From CALLPQ01 sp964421675 (GTDB taxonomy: Bacteria; Pseudomonadota; Alphaproteobacteria; Caulobacterales; Parvularculaceae), in contig CAYQXV010000001.1 in the NCBI GenBank assembly GCA_964421675.1, positions 1-64,000 on the forward strand: a stretch of DNA of 64,000 nt. Direction: 5' to 3'. Positions 27,224 through 36,795 of the stretch are shown here, one piece after another. A program made the position numbers and the translations under genes. How positions within the stretch are numbered: the stretch's first letter is position 1; every line of letters starts with the position of its first letter. The notes under the pieces were generated by a model, which saw only the letters and a list, made by a program, of their open reading frames with translations, was not told the DNA's origin and did not search any database.

Positions 27224-28426
27224 ATGTCGTCTCAACATGCTTCCTCCCCAACACATAACCCAATGGCCGTCAGTTCTGCGCAGCCATTTTTTAGTGTAGC
27301 GCTTGCAGTCCTAATTGGCGTGATCGCCTATGTTGGAAGAAGCGTATTGATCCCATTTGTTATTGCGGCGTTTATTTGTTTTTTAATCTTTTCACTACGC
27401 GAGAGCGTTAGCCGCATCCCTGCTATTGGAAAGCATTTGCCAGGCTGGCTTTCCTACCTTCTGGCATTTGCAATCATCATTATGGCGTTCGTGATTTTCA
27501 TTGCGATCATTCGCAGCAATGTGGGTGAGCTGTTACGGGTTTGGCCAGAATATGAAACAAGGCTCAAAGATATTGCCGGTCAGGGCTTAAATTGGTTTCG
27601 ATCTCTTGACTTTCTGCCCCCCGAATTAGTTGGCAGTATGACAGAGATTAAAGATGCTGCCTTCAGTATGGTAACCCCTGCCCTACGCCAAGCGGTTGGA
27701 TCTCTTGGCGGACTAACGTCTAATATGCTGACCCTTGGCACCGTTCTTTTTTATATGGCCTTTATGCTCATCGAACGTGGCCGAATTTTCCGAAAGATTG
27801 GGCTCATCAGTGCCGTGAGAAACCAGGAGCATGCGGTTAACGAGACCATCAACGATATTGCGATTTTGGTTCGGCAATATATTTCCGTAAAGACAATTAC
27901 AAACCTGGTTACCGCCGTGACCATGTATATCATCATGCGCATAGCGGGCGTTAATTTTGCCGGGTTTTGGGCGTTGTTAATTTTCGTCTTTAATTTTATT
28001 CCCATTTTTGGAGCGGCTTTAGCGATACTATTGCCAGTCTCCCTCATGATTGTTCAACCGGGCGGCGGATTAGTCAATGCTCTCATCCTGCTTGGATTTA
28101 TGATCGGCGCAGAGCAGACCATGAGTTCTGTTATCGAACCAAGATTAATAGGACGCACACTGAATCTCAGCCCGCTCGTCATTTTGTTCTCTCTTGCTGT
28201 ATGGGGAAGCCTGTGGGGCTTTACCGGTATCTTATTGGCGATACCGATGACTATCACAGTCATGATTATTATGACCCAATTTCATGTAACCCGGCCAGTT
28301 GCTATATTACTGTCAGATAATGGTGATATTGCTGAAATGAAACACGCCGATTCTACTCGAACGGCGATGGCTCTTGAATCAACACAAAAAAATAAACAAG
28401 AGCCACCCCAGCAAAGCCCGGCTTAA
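27224..28426 (+). CDS. AI-2E family transporter (PerM-like permease)
   Basis: 400 residues with about eight hydrophobic segments in the AI-2E_transport pattern: an N-terminal pair of helices, a soluble loop (NVGELLRVWPEYETRL), then FWALLIFVFNFIPIFGAALAI and a C-terminal EPRLIGRTLNLSPLVILFSLAVWGSLWG block. Members include the AI-2 exporter TqsA, PerM and Na+/H+ antiporters, so the substrate is unknown. The charged tail of about 50 residues is cytosolic. It converges with the next gene two bases away. Confidence 0.88.
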   Translation: MSSQHASSPTHNPMAVSSAQPFFSVALAVLIGVIAYVGRSVLIPFVIAAFICFLIFSLRESVSRIPAIGKHLPGWLSYLLAFAIIIMAFVIFIAIIRSNVGELLRVWPEYETRLKDIAGQGLNWFRSLDFLPPELVGSMTEIKDAAFSMVTPALRQAVGSLGGLTSNMLTLGTVLFYMAFMLIERGRIFRKIGLISAVRNQEHAVNETINDIAILVRQYISVKTITNLVTAVTMYIIMRIAGVNFAGFWALLIFVFNFIPIFGAALAILLPVSLMIVQPGGGLVNALILLGFMIGAEQTMSSVIEPRLIGRTLNLSPLVILFSLAVWGSLWGFTGILLAIPMTITVMIIMTQFHVTRPVAILLSDNGDIAEMKHADSTRTAMALESTQKNKQEPPQQSPA

Positions 28427-28428
28427 TT

Positions 28429-28950
28429 TCAGGCGCTCATTGCGGATAATAGTTCACCGAGCGCATCCTGAAGGCCCAATATGCCTTCACGGATAACGCT
28501 AATCGCTTCTCCGGTTTCAGCGGTTTCATCAGGGCCAAGACGGTCAGCTTCTTCAAAAAGCTTGTTCTCCGCATCGTCAAGGCGTGACTCTACTCCGTCA
28601 AACGCCGATTGCGTTGCCGCTAACGATGCGCTGCCAGCAGTTCGGAAAACTGCGCGCACAAAAATACCGATGAAAGGAACAGACCTAATTTCTTCGCGGG
28701 CTTCATGAACCTCATCGATCGCATCAAGAATTTCATATCGAGCGTCTTCAAAATCGCCTTGTAAGGTTGCAATATCATTCGCGTTAAGCGCGACCAGCTC
28801 TTCAAATAAATCTTCACTATCGAAGTCGAAATCGAAATCGCTAATCTCTACATCAACACTCGCCGCGTGCGCGCTTACCGGCGCGAACGCCATGAATGCA
28901 GCTGCAGATGCAGCAATGAGGAGGCCCTGTTTATTTTTGATCATAGCCAT
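28429..28950 (-). CDS. secreted acidic protein, unknown
   Basis: 173 residues from ATG 28950 (AGGA upstream). A signal peptide ends AHAAS. The mature protein is acidic, opens with a Phe/Asp-alternating stretch (ISDFDFDFDSEDLFEEL), is otherwise largely helical with a likely coiled coil (DARYEILDAIDEVHEAREEI), and has one hydrophobic patch (VPFIGIFVRAVF). I recognise no family. The helical, heptad-like character suggests a periplasmic or surface oligomer. Confidence 0.6.
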   Translation of the reverse strand: MAMIKNKQGLLIAASAAAFMAFAPVSAHAASVDVEISDFDFDFDSEDLFEELVALNANDIATLQGDFEDARYEILDAIDEVHEAREEIRSVPFIGIFVRAVFRTAGSASLAATQSAFDGVESRLDDAENKLFEEADRLGPDETAETGEAISVIREGILGLQDALGELLSAMSA

Positions 28951-29198
28951 AGCAGCGATCCTTTCGTGACTAGGAATGTGTGCTGCAATCAAACGCAACT
29001 GTCTCTATGAGCAAGCCCTAATGGATAGGCCCTGAGATGTTGCAGCAAAATCTGGGTTCTGAATAATCATTACCAAAGGCTAAATTAAGGCAAGGGCTGG
29101 GTCGATGAGACGATCCCAAAAATCGATCAGATGTTAAATGACGGCAGTATTTGCGCGGATAAAATCACAAGCGCTGGCCCCTTTCCCCAGGTTGAGAT

Positions 29199-29960
29199 AT
29201 GACATGCCAAATCACACCAAACCGGACCGCCTTTATTTTGAGCCTCACGCATCCAAAAGATTTTCTGATCGACCGCATTCTCTATCGCGACGGGCTGATC
29301 CTGGTGATCAATAAACCGGCGGGACTGGCTGTGCATGGGCAACCGGGCAACCATCATCAGACCCATGACCATCTTGAACGATATTTTGATGCCATCCGTT
29401 TTGGCTTGCCGCGCCTACCGGCCCTCGCCCACCGCCTGGACCGGGACACGAGCGGCTGCCTTGTCCTCAGCCGTCACCCAAAAGCGGCCCGTAAGGTTGG
29501 CAAACTCTTTCAAGAGGGGCGCGTTCGCAAAACCTATTGGGCCTTGTGTAAAGGGACCCCTGAAAAACGGTCCGGAACGATTGATTTTCCGTTGATCAAG
29601 AAAAACAGCCCCAAAGGGTGGTCGATAGAAGTTGCGGTCCCCGCCACCGGTAGCGAAGACACTAATGACGAAAAGGCCCAACAGGCCATCACGGTATGGC
29701 GCACCCTAAAGCGTGAAGGCGATTTAAACTGGATTGAATGCCGGCCAAAAACTGGGCGAACCCATCAACTACGCGTGCATCTTGCCGCGATAGGATTACC
29801 GATAATCGGGGATAGTAAATATGGGGTGGCGCTTGATAAAACCCCGATGATGCTACACGCCCACCATCTGTCGATCCCTCTATCCAGCAACAAACCGCCT
29901 ATCGACGTCACCGCGCCGCCGCCTACAATCATGGCTGAAATGCTGGAGACCTTACCCTAA
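29199..29960 (+). CDS. RluA-family 23S/tRNA pseudouridine synthase
   Basis: The 253-residue protein carries the catalytic block HRLDRDTSG with the nucleophilic Asp, plus LVINKPAGLAVHG upstream and RPKTGRTHQLRVHLAAIGLPIIGD downstream, all RluA signatures. There is no N-terminal S4 domain, so it resembles the short RluA/TruC forms that modify 23S rRNA or tRNA. The exact target uridine cannot be predicted. It converges with trpB two bases away. Confidence 0.88.
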   Translation: MTCQITPNRTAFILSLTHPKDFLIDRILYRDGLILVINKPAGLAVHGQPGNHHQTHDHLERYFDAIRFGLPRLPALAHRLDRDTSGCLVLSRHPKAARKVGKLFQEGRVRKTYWALCKGTPEKRSGTIDFPLIKKNSPKGWSIEVAVPATGSEDTNDEKAQQAITVWRTLKREGDLNWIECRPKTGRTHQLRVHLAAIGLPIIGDSKYGVALDKTPMMLHAHHLSIPLSSNKPPIDVTAPPPTIMAEMLETLP

Positions 29961-29962
29961 CC

Positions 29963-31213
29963 TCAAGATGGGGTCGCTGCCCGGCTTTCGAGGGCATCCA
30001 TAACCGAGAAAATATCTTTGTCGCCGCGCCCACACATGTTCAGCAATAAAATCTGGTCCCGGTCCATGTCACCGGCTTTATCGATCGCCCGTGCCAGCGC
30101 ATGAGAGGGTTCGAGCGCCGGAATAATCCCTTCCAATCGTGCACAAAGCTGAAAACAGGCAAGCGCTTCTTCATCGGTTGCCGACAGATAGGTCACCCGG
30201 CCGCTCTCATGGAGCCAGGCATGTTCCGGCCCAATGCCGGGATAGTCGAGCCCAGCGGAAATAGAGTGCGCATCAATGATTTGCCCATCATCATCCTGCA
30301 ATAAATAGGTGCGATTGCCATGCAAAACGCCCGGCCTACCGCCCGTTAATGATGCAGCATGCTCATTGGTCTCTACGCCTCGTCCCGCAGCTTCTACGCC
30401 TATTATTTCGGTTCCGATATCATCTAGAAAAGGGTGAAATAACCCAATTGCATTCGATCCACCGCCAATACAGGCCATAATGCAATCGGGGAGACGCCCC
30501 TCCATCTCCTGCATCTGAACCTTGGCCTCCTCGCCAATAACTGACTGGAAATCACGAACCATTGCCGGATAAGGGTGGGGACCGGCTGCGGTGCCGATAA
30601 TGTAGAAGGTATCATCAACATTGGTGACCCAATCGCGTAGGGCCTCGTTCATGGCATCTTTAAGCGTGCCGGTGCCGGATGTGACGGGTATGACCTCAGC
30701 GCCCAACAGCTTCATGCGGAAGACATTCGGCTTTTGCCGCTCAACATCGGTCGCGCCCATATAGACCACGCAAGGCAGGTTAAACCTGGCGCAAACGGTG
30801 GCCGTTGCGACCCCGTGCTGACCCGCACCGGTCTCGGCGATAATCCGGGTTTTACCCATGCGCTTTGCCAACAATATCTGGCCAAGGCAGTTATTGATTT
30901 TATGGGCACCAGTATGATTCAACTCATCGCGCTTGAGGTAAATCTTCGCGCCCTTATTGCTCGCCATACCCGGTTGCTCACGGACATACTCGGTCAATCG
31001 CTCAGCAAAATAGAGGGGCGAGGGTCTGCCCACATAATGCTTCAGAAAATAATCCATATCCGCTTGAAATGATTTATCTTTTCTGGCCAGGCCATACTCT
31101 TTTTCGAGCGCCAGAATGAGCGGCATCAAGGTTTCGGCAACAAACCGTCCGCCAAAATTACCGAACCGTCCATCCCGATCGGGACCCTCGCGAAAACTGT
31201 TTTGTAAAGACAT
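29963..31213 (-). CDS. trpB: tryptophan synthase beta chain
   Basis: The 416-residue PLP enzyme has the PLP lysine Lys105 in HTGAHKINN, the AETGAGQHG loop and the phosphate-binding CIGGGSNAIG. It joins indole and serine to form tryptophan in the cytosol, normally in complex with TrpA. It lies 47 bases downstream of trpF. trpA, which usually follows trpB, is not here: the next gene converges. Confidence 0.97.
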   Translation of the reverse strand: MSLQNSFREGPDRDGRFGNFGGRFVAETLMPLILALEKEYGLARKDKSFQADMDYFLKHYVGRPSPLYFAERLTEYVREQPGMASNKGAKIYLKRDELNHTGAHKINNCLGQILLAKRMGKTRIIAETGAGQHGVATATVCARFNLPCVVYMGATDVERQKPNVFRMKLLGAEVIPVTSGTGTLKDAMNEALRDWVTNVDDTFYIIGTAAGPHPYPAMVRDFQSVIGEEAKVQMQEMEGRLPDCIMACIGGGSNAIGLFHPFLDDIGTEIIGVEAAGRGVETNEHAASLTGGRPGVLHGNRTYLLQDDDGQIIDAHSISAGLDYPGIGPEHAWLHESGRVTYLSATDEEALACFQLCARLEGIIPALEPSHALARAIDKAGDMDRDQILLLNMCGRGDKDIFSVMDALESRAATPS

Positions 31214-31260
31214 GCATCAACCATCAAAAAGGAGTCATTTTAGAAGCAAACCGCTTGGCA

Positions 31261-31947
31261 CTACCCAGCACTTGCGGCGCGCATTTCAGCCATAGCCGCT
31301 TTAGCCGATCCGATAAAGTCGCTGATCAAAGCAGGGTCTTTTTGTCCCGGTTTCCCCTCAACACCGGAACTGACATCAACCCCGGTAAAACCAGGATATT
31401 GTCCGACTTGTTGAATAGCATTGGCGACATTTTCCGGCGTCAGTCCCCCGGCAAGAATCCAGGGCACGCGCGCGGTCATACCGCCAAGAATTGACCAATC
31501 AAACACATTGCCATGCCCCCCGCCACGGTCAGACTTTGCCGGCGGCTTTGCATCGCATAAAATTAAATCGGTATGACGTTCAAACAATTGCACATCATCA
31601 AGATCACTTGGCCCCGCAATTCCAATTGCCTTCCACAGGCCAATCTCAGGAAACCGGGCTTTAACAGCCTGCAAAAATGCCGGGGTCTCATCCCCATGGA
31701 ATTGTAATGCGTCTGGCGACCAGTTCGAGACCACTTCGTCAATATGAGAAAGTTCAGGGTTAGATAAAAGCGCGACACGCGATAGCGCGGGCGGACATTG
31801 CTTTGCGAGCGCTTGCCCATCAACCATGTTTAAATATCTCGGTGATTTTGCGACAGAAACGAATCCAACATGGCTCGCTTTTGCATCGGCCACAGCGTCA
31901 AGCGTCGCCTTTGTTGTAATCCCGCATATTTTTACAAGGTCGCACAA
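31261..31947 (-). CDS. trpF: phosphoribosylanthranilate isomerase
   Basis: 228 residues from TTG 31947. A TIM barrel with VKICGITT (catalytic Cys) near the N-terminus, FHGDE and LAGGLTPENV, then GVDVSSGVEGKPGQKD at the phosphate site. It isomerises PRA in tryptophan synthesis. TTG with AGGG upstream gives the usual N-terminal length; the alternative GTG 31968 overlaps the lapA stop. Either way translation appears coupled to lapA. Confidence 0.93.
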   Translation of the reverse strand: MCDLVKICGITTKATLDAVADAKASHVGFVSVAKSPRYLNMVDGQALAKQCPPALSRVALLSNPELSHIDEVVSNWSPDALQFHGDETPAFLQAVKARFPEIGLWKAIGIAGPSDLDDVQLFERHTDLILCDAKPPAKSDRGGGHGNVFDWSILGGMTARVPWILAGGLTPENVANAIQQVGQYPGFTGVDVSSGVEGKPGQKDPALISDFIGSAKAAMAEMRAASAG

Positions 31948-31960
31948 TGTACCCTGCTGG

Positions 31961-32299
31961 TTATTCACTTTTGAGGACAGGCAGCGTTTCACCATCAGTG
32001 CTGGCTTCATTGCGGACGGCTAATTGCTGTCGCAATGTCTTGAGCTCTTGGCGCATCTCACGATGGCGCTGGCGTTTGGTGGCGCCTTGAGACCACATGC
32101 CAAGCATGCCCAGCACCATACCGATAGCGACCATGATCATAAACCAACCCCAAAGCGGGAGGGGAATGCTGGTCAGAAAGCCCGACCCATCATTGAAAGG
32201 GTTGAAACTAACCGCAACGCTTTCGCGATTTGCGATCATGAACACGACCGCGATCAAACCGAGCGGCACCATAATGAGCAATTCAAGAATTTTTTTCAT
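31961..32299 (-). CDS. LapA-domain (DUF1049) inner-membrane protein
   Basis: 112 residues from ATG 32299. Two transmembrane helices (ELLIMVPLGLIAVVFMIAN and WGWFMIMVAIGMVLGMLGMW) frame the short periplasmic motif RESVAVSFNPF typical of the LapA/YciS domain. A basic coiled-coil tail follows (REMRQELKTLRQQLAV). In E. coli LapA helps lipopolysaccharide assembly with LapB; here the gene sits in the alphaproteobacterial order ihfB-lapA-trpF, so its role is inferred only from the family. Confidence 0.83.
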   Translation of the reverse strand: MKKILELLIMVPLGLIAVVFMIANRESVAVSFNPFNDGSGFLTSIPLPLWGWFMIMVAIGMVLGMLGMWSQGATKRQRHREMRQELKTLRQQLAVRNEASTDGETLPVLKSE

Positions 32300-32379
32300 C
32301 GCAATGAAATGCCACAACCCGTCGCGGGTTCGCAAGCCACCTTTTGTGTTCGAGAGTAGGTTTACGCAAATAAAGCCGT

Positions 32380-32673
32380 CTAAGCGTCTTTATCACCCGG
32401 ATTAAGGCGCTGGCGCATCTCTTTGCCCGCTTTAAAAGAGGGCGACCATTTTTCCTCAATCGCCACAGATTCACCCGATCGCGGGTTGCGCCCGACCCGT
32501 GCTGGTCTGTTTTTGACGGAAAACGCACCAAAACCACGCAGTTCGACCCGATCTCCGCGGGCAAGCGCCTCGGTAATTTCATCAAAAACAATAGACACAA
32601 TGCGTTCTATATCGCGGTGATAGAGATTGGGATTATCATCCGCCAAACGCTGAATGAGTTCAGATTTTATCAT
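32380..32673 (-). CDS. ihfB: integration host factor subunit beta
   Basis: 97 residues from ATG 32673 (AGGTGCGCT upstream). The HU/IHF fold is plain: MIKSELIQRLADDNPNL, RIVSIVFDEI, RVELRGFGAFSVKNRPARVGRNPRSGE with the DNA-intercalating Pro, then VPS-equivalent WSPSFKAGKEMRQRLN. The tail and start are the beta-subunit form. It bends DNA in nucleoid and promoter complexes. ihfB-lapA-trpF-trpB run on the same strand. Confidence 0.95.
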   Translation of the reverse strand: MIKSELIQRLADDNPNLYHRDIERIVSIVFDEITEALARGDRVELRGFGAFSVKNRPARVGRNPRSGESVAIEEKWSPSFKAGKEMRQRLNPGDKDA

Positions 32674-32924
32674 AGCGCACCTAACTCCTCCCAATAGACT
32701 ATCTTGATGCACAAAATTGGGATTTCATAGAATGAACCAGATATTGCATCGGCAATTATGCTGTTAGAAAACATTTGGGTTCGCTCGAAAAATCACGCAT
32801 ATTTCATGCACTTAGGCGATAGCAACAATGTCAAAACATAGCTGCGTCGTCAAGCCGCTTCTCATCAGCTCTCGCTGCGCCTATGTCAGTATGAGCGACA
32901 ATCACAATAAAAGGCCATCGCATA

Positions 32925-33749
32925 GTGTCCCACAGTGAAAACCATCATGACGATGAGGCTAAAATCGATTTTGGCTTCAAGACCGTTAACCGCGACGAGA
33001 AGGTCGGTCTGGTTCGCGATGTCTTCGATTCTGTCGCCGATAATTACGACCTAATGAATGATGCCATGTCCCTTGGGATTCATCGTTTATGGAAATCGGT
33101 CTTACTCGACCGCCTAAGCCCCCAACCTGGCCAGGTGCTGATCGATGTTGCTGGCGGCACTGGTGATATCGCCAATGGATTTTTAAGCAGAGCGCAAACA
33201 AGAGATGCGCGCGCTTCGCGCCAATCTACCGAGAGTTCGCCTGCCCGCGCAATTGTTTGCGACATTAACCATGCAATGTTAGCCGCAGGTCAAACGCGCG
33301 CGCAGGATGCCTCTCATTCAGATTATCCCTATAATGATCAAATCTCCCGGGTTTGCGGAAATGCTGAGCGCTTACCATTCCCCGACCGATATGCTGATGC
33401 ATATACAATCGGGTTTGGGATACGCAACGTGACCGATAGAGATGCGGCCCTGCGCGAAGCATACCGCGTGCTAAAACCGGGAGGGCGATTTATTTGCCTG
33501 GAGTTTTCGCGTCCTATCCTTGCCAGTCTTGAAAAAATTTATGACCAATATTCATTTTCAGTCATTCCATGGCTCGGCGAGAAAATCGTCGATGACCGAG
33601 AGTCATATGAATATCTGGTGGAATCAATCAGAAAATTTCCCACACAAGATGCATTTGCCCAGCAAATTTCTCAGGCAGGATTTTCACGCGTAACCATTGA
33701 AAATCTGTCCGGCGGGATTGCTGCCTTACATCTGGCATGGCGGTTATAA
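32925..33749 (+). CDS. ubiE: ubiquinone/menaquinone C-methyltransferase UbiE
   Basis: The 274-residue SAM-dependent methyltransferase has motif I DVAGGTGD (74-81) and family blocks FDSVADNYDLMND, GFGIRNVTDR, LREAYRVLKPGGRFICLEFSRP and YEYLVESIRKFP. It methylates the benzoquinol ring of ubiquinone. A polar insertion around 90-110 is typical for alphaproteobacterial forms. The start is GTG 32925. It is followed 88 bases later by ubiB, the usual order. Confidence 0.96.
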   Translation: MSHSENHHDDEAKIDFGFKTVNRDEKVGLVRDVFDSVADNYDLMNDAMSLGIHRLWKSVLLDRLSPQPGQVLIDVAGGTGDIANGFLSRAQTRDARASRQSTESSPARAIVCDINHAMLAAGQTRAQDASHSDYPYNDQISRVCGNAERLPFPDRYADAYTIGFGIRNVTDRDAALREAYRVLKPGGRFICLEFSRPILASLEKIYDQYSFSVIPWLGEKIVDDRESYEYLVESIRKFPTQDAFAQQISQAGFSRVTIENLSGGIAALHLAWRL

Positions 33750-33837
33750 TGCCCATCATGACTCAATCTTTCCTTAGACGAGAACGGCGCCAATCTCGGC
33801 CGCAAGCACCGCGCGTACTAAGGTAGAGGCCGCCATA

Positions 33838-35415
33838 ATGATCAGCTATATCACCGATTTTTTTCGGCTATGCGGTGCCGGTTGGGCATTGACCCGACGT
33901 GATGCATTACTGCCGGTTGAGTACGATCAGGTCTATCCCTTGCCATTGCGGGTCTTTGGAGCTGCCAGCCGCATCGGGGCAAAAACAACAGATGATGGCC
34001 GCGCCATGCGCCCCGGCGAACGGTTGGCCAGCGCCCTTGAAGGGCTTGGCCCTTTCTATGTCAAAACGGGGCAGTTTATGGCAACGCGCCCGGATATTAT
34101 CGGCTTTGAAATGGCCGATGATTTGTGCCGCCTGCAAGATCGCATGCCGCCCTTTGAGCGCGACATTGCCGTAGCGGAAGCAGAGCGCGCGCTCGGAAAG
34201 CCGTTAAATGATCTGTTTGCAGATTTTTCAGAACCGATTGCAGCCGCATCCATTGCCCAAGCCCATCGCGCCACCCTTCATGATGGCCGCGATGTTGCGG
34301 TAAAGGTTTTACGCCCTGGCGTTGAGAAAAAAACCGCGTCTGATTTTCGCGCGCTGCACAGATTTGCACGGTTTGTCGAAAAAGTTTCAAAACGCATTAG
34401 ACGCCTTGAGCCGGTTAAGCTCATTGAGACTTTGCAGGAAGCAGCCCGGCTAGAACTCGATTTGCGTCTGGAAGCGGGGGCTGCATCCCAGATGCAAGAT
34501 AATCTTGTCAAAGATGATCATATTCGCATTCCCGAAGTTGTTTGGTCTCATTCTTCGCGCCGCGTTTTAACAATTGAATGGATTGACGGCACACCAATTT
34601 CAGATGTGCAAACTCTGGACGCGCGAGGCATCGATAGACCCAAACTTGCCGTCCAAGTCATGCAATCCTTTCTCCATCAGGCATTGCACCAAGGGTATTT
34701 TCACGCCGATATGCATCAGGGCAATATGATCATTGATCATCAAGGCCGACTTGGCCTCATCGATTTTGGTATTATGGGACGCCTCGATGAAGAAGCGCGG
34801 CGGACATTTGCAACCATTATCTATGGCTTCATTAATCGCGATTATTTAAAAACAGCCCAAGCCCATTTTGATGCAGGCTATATTGCCCCGCACTATAGCG
34901 TAGAGTCATTTGCTCAGGCGCTTCGCGCCGTTGGCGAACCTTTATATGGTCAGGATGCAGACCAGATGGATATGTCGCGAGTCCTGCAACAATTATTCGA
35001 TGTTACAGACATGTTTGACATGCATCTTCGCCCTGAACTTGTCTTGCTCCAACGCACAATGGTGACCGTCGAGGGCGTTGCGCGGCTGTTAAATCCGAAA
35101 ATCAATATGTGGGAAACGGCAACGCCGGTCATAAGCTCCTACATCAATAGCGAGATCGGCCCCACATATCAGCTCAAGCGTTTGCAAGACGCGACCATAA
35201 AAATGATCGATATCGCGCCGCGCTTGCCGGACTATATTTCAACCATCGCGCATGCCGCCGAGCAGGTTTCTGACGAAAAGCTGGGCCTGTCCCAGCAAAC
35301 AACAAATCAACTCGCAAAGGCGCTATCAGCGAACGATAAAAAAACACGTCTCGCCCTGTGGTTTGCGGGGCTGAGCGCCTTAATCTTATCGTTAACCCTG
35401 ATTTTCACGCGCTAA
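33838..35415 (+). CDS. ubiB: ubiquinone biosynthesis atypical kinase UbiB
   Basis: The 525-residue protein of the UbiB/ADCK family has the KxGQ signature (YVKTGQFM), the Ala-rich loop (AASIAQAHRA), the catalytic HADMHQGNM and the metal-binding DFGIMG. The C-terminus ends in a hydrophobic membrane segment (LWFAGLSALILSLTLIF). Members are required for ubiquinone synthesis and have ATPase activity at the membrane. It follows ubiE. AGGTAGAGG lies just upstream. Confidence 0.96.
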   Translation: MISYITDFFRLCGAGWALTRRDALLPVEYDQVYPLPLRVFGAASRIGAKTTDDGRAMRPGERLASALEGLGPFYVKTGQFMATRPDIIGFEMADDLCRLQDRMPPFERDIAVAEAERALGKPLNDLFADFSEPIAAASIAQAHRATLHDGRDVAVKVLRPGVEKKTASDFRALHRFARFVEKVSKRIRRLEPVKLIETLQEAARLELDLRLEAGAASQMQDNLVKDDHIRIPEVVWSHSSRRVLTIEWIDGTPISDVQTLDARGIDRPKLAVQVMQSFLHQALHQGYFHADMHQGNMIIDHQGRLGLIDFGIMGRLDEEARRTFATIIYGFINRDYLKTAQAHFDAGYIAPHYSVESFAQALRAVGEPLYGQDADQMDMSRVLQQLFDVTDMFDMHLRPELVLLQRTMVTVEGVARLLNPKINMWETATPVISSYINSEIGPTYQLKRLQDATIKMIDIAPRLPDYISTIAHAAEQVSDEKLGLSQQTTNQLAKALSANDKKTRLALWFAGLSALILSLTLIFTR

Positions 35416-35535
35416 AAGCAATGGCATAACCGTGAAAACACATGAACGTGTGCTTTTGCGATATAGAAGCCGCCAGCAACCCGTTTATTCGTCCCCGTTC
35501 CAGTGCTATAGGGAGTGTGAAAAGGAGCTATTCCA

Positions 35536-36765
35536 TTGACCCAACCCCGTTCCATCCTGCTGATTATTGGCGGCGGTATTGCCGCTTATAAAAGCCTTGA
35601 ACTGATCCGCGAATGTGCACGGCGTCATATCCAGGTCAGAGCAATCCTGACAAAAGCTGGATGTGAATTCGTCACCCCGCTTAGCGTTTCATCACTCAGC
35701 GGAGAGAAAGCCTTTATTGAGCTGTTTGACCTCACGGACGAAGCCGAGATGGGTCATATTCAATTATCGCGCTCAGCCGATCTGGTTGTTGTCGCGCCCG
35801 CAACCGCAGACTTAATGGCAAAGGCAGCAAATGGGTTTGCAAATGACCTCGCATCAACTGCGCTGCTCGCAACTGATAAACCGGTGATGATGGCCCCGGC
35901 CATGAATGTTCGCATGTGGGACCACGCAGCAACACAGCGCAATGTCGAGCAATTGATCGCCGACGGCGTTACAATGGTTGGGCCCGATGAAGGCGATATG
36001 GCATGCGGCGAATTTGGTCCGGGCCGGATGGCAGAACCCCATAATATTGCCGATGCTATTGAAACGTTCTTCATCAATAATAGCAATTCGGTATTGCGCG
36101 ATGTACCGGCGCTGGTAACAGCAGGGCCGACGCACGAACCGCTGGATCCAGTTCGCTACCTTGCCAACCGATCATCAGGAAAACAAGGATATGCAATTGC
36201 ATGCGCGTTACGCGATCTTGGCGCGAAGGTAACTTTAGTCTCAGGGCCTACAAATATACCTTCGCCTATCGGCATTGAGACAATCCGTGTAGAGACAGCA
36301 CGCCAGATGATGGAAGCAAGCGAAGCCGCCCTACCGGCGACAATTGCTGTATGTTGCGCCGCCGTTGCCGATTATCGGCCTGAAATTGAAACCGAGCACA
36401 AAATTAAAAAAGAGCGCGGCGGTCTGTCCGCAATATCCTTGGCGGAGAACCCCGATATTCTAAAGGCTCTTTCACGTCACAAAACGAAAAGGCCAGATCT
36501 TGTTGTGGGATTTGCCGCAGAGACAGACGATGTCCTTGCCCATGCAGATGCAAAACGCGAACGAAAAGGGTGCGATTGGATTGTCGCCAACGATGTACGC
36601 CCCGGCACAGGAACCATGGGCGGCGATCGCAATACAGTTACAATATTATCTGATGAGGGTGACGAAACTTGGCCTGACATGCCAAAAGATGATGTTGCCC
36701 GCAAATTGGCCAACAAGATTGCAGACGTGATTGCAAAACCTCGTCCTGTACGCGCCGCAGAATAG
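35536..36765 (+). CDS. coaBC: bifunctional CoA biosynthesis protein CoaBC
   Basis: The 409-residue fusion has an N-terminal flavoprotein decarboxylase domain (GGGIAAYKSLELIRE, APAMNVRMW, CGEFGPGRMAE) and a C-terminal phosphopantothenoylcysteine synthetase domain (VTAGPTHEPLDPVRYLANRSSGKQGYA, KIKKERG, GFAAETDD). The two steps turn 4'-phosphopantothenate and cysteine into 4'-phosphopantetheine for CoA. The start is TTG 35536, eight bases after AGGAG; no ATG fits. Confidence 0.96.
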   Translation: MTQPRSILLIIGGGIAAYKSLELIRECARRHIQVRAILTKAGCEFVTPLSVSSLSGEKAFIELFDLTDEAEMGHIQLSRSADLVVVAPATADLMAKAANGFANDLASTALLATDKPVMMAPAMNVRMWDHAATQRNVEQLIADGVTMVGPDEGDMACGEFGPGRMAEPHNIADAIETFFINNSNSVLRDVPALVTAGPTHEPLDPVRYLANRSSGKQGYAIACALRDLGAKVTLVSGPTNIPSPIGIETIRVETARQMMEASEAALPATIAVCCAAVADYRPEIETEHKIKKERGGLSAISLAENPDILKALSRHKTKRPDLVVGFAAETDDVLAHADAKRERKGCDWIVANDVRPGTGTMGGDRNTVTILSDEGDETWPDMPKDDVARKLANKIADVIAKPRPVRAAE

Positions 36766-36795
36766 AATTACGAAGTTAAAATCGTCAGGACTATG

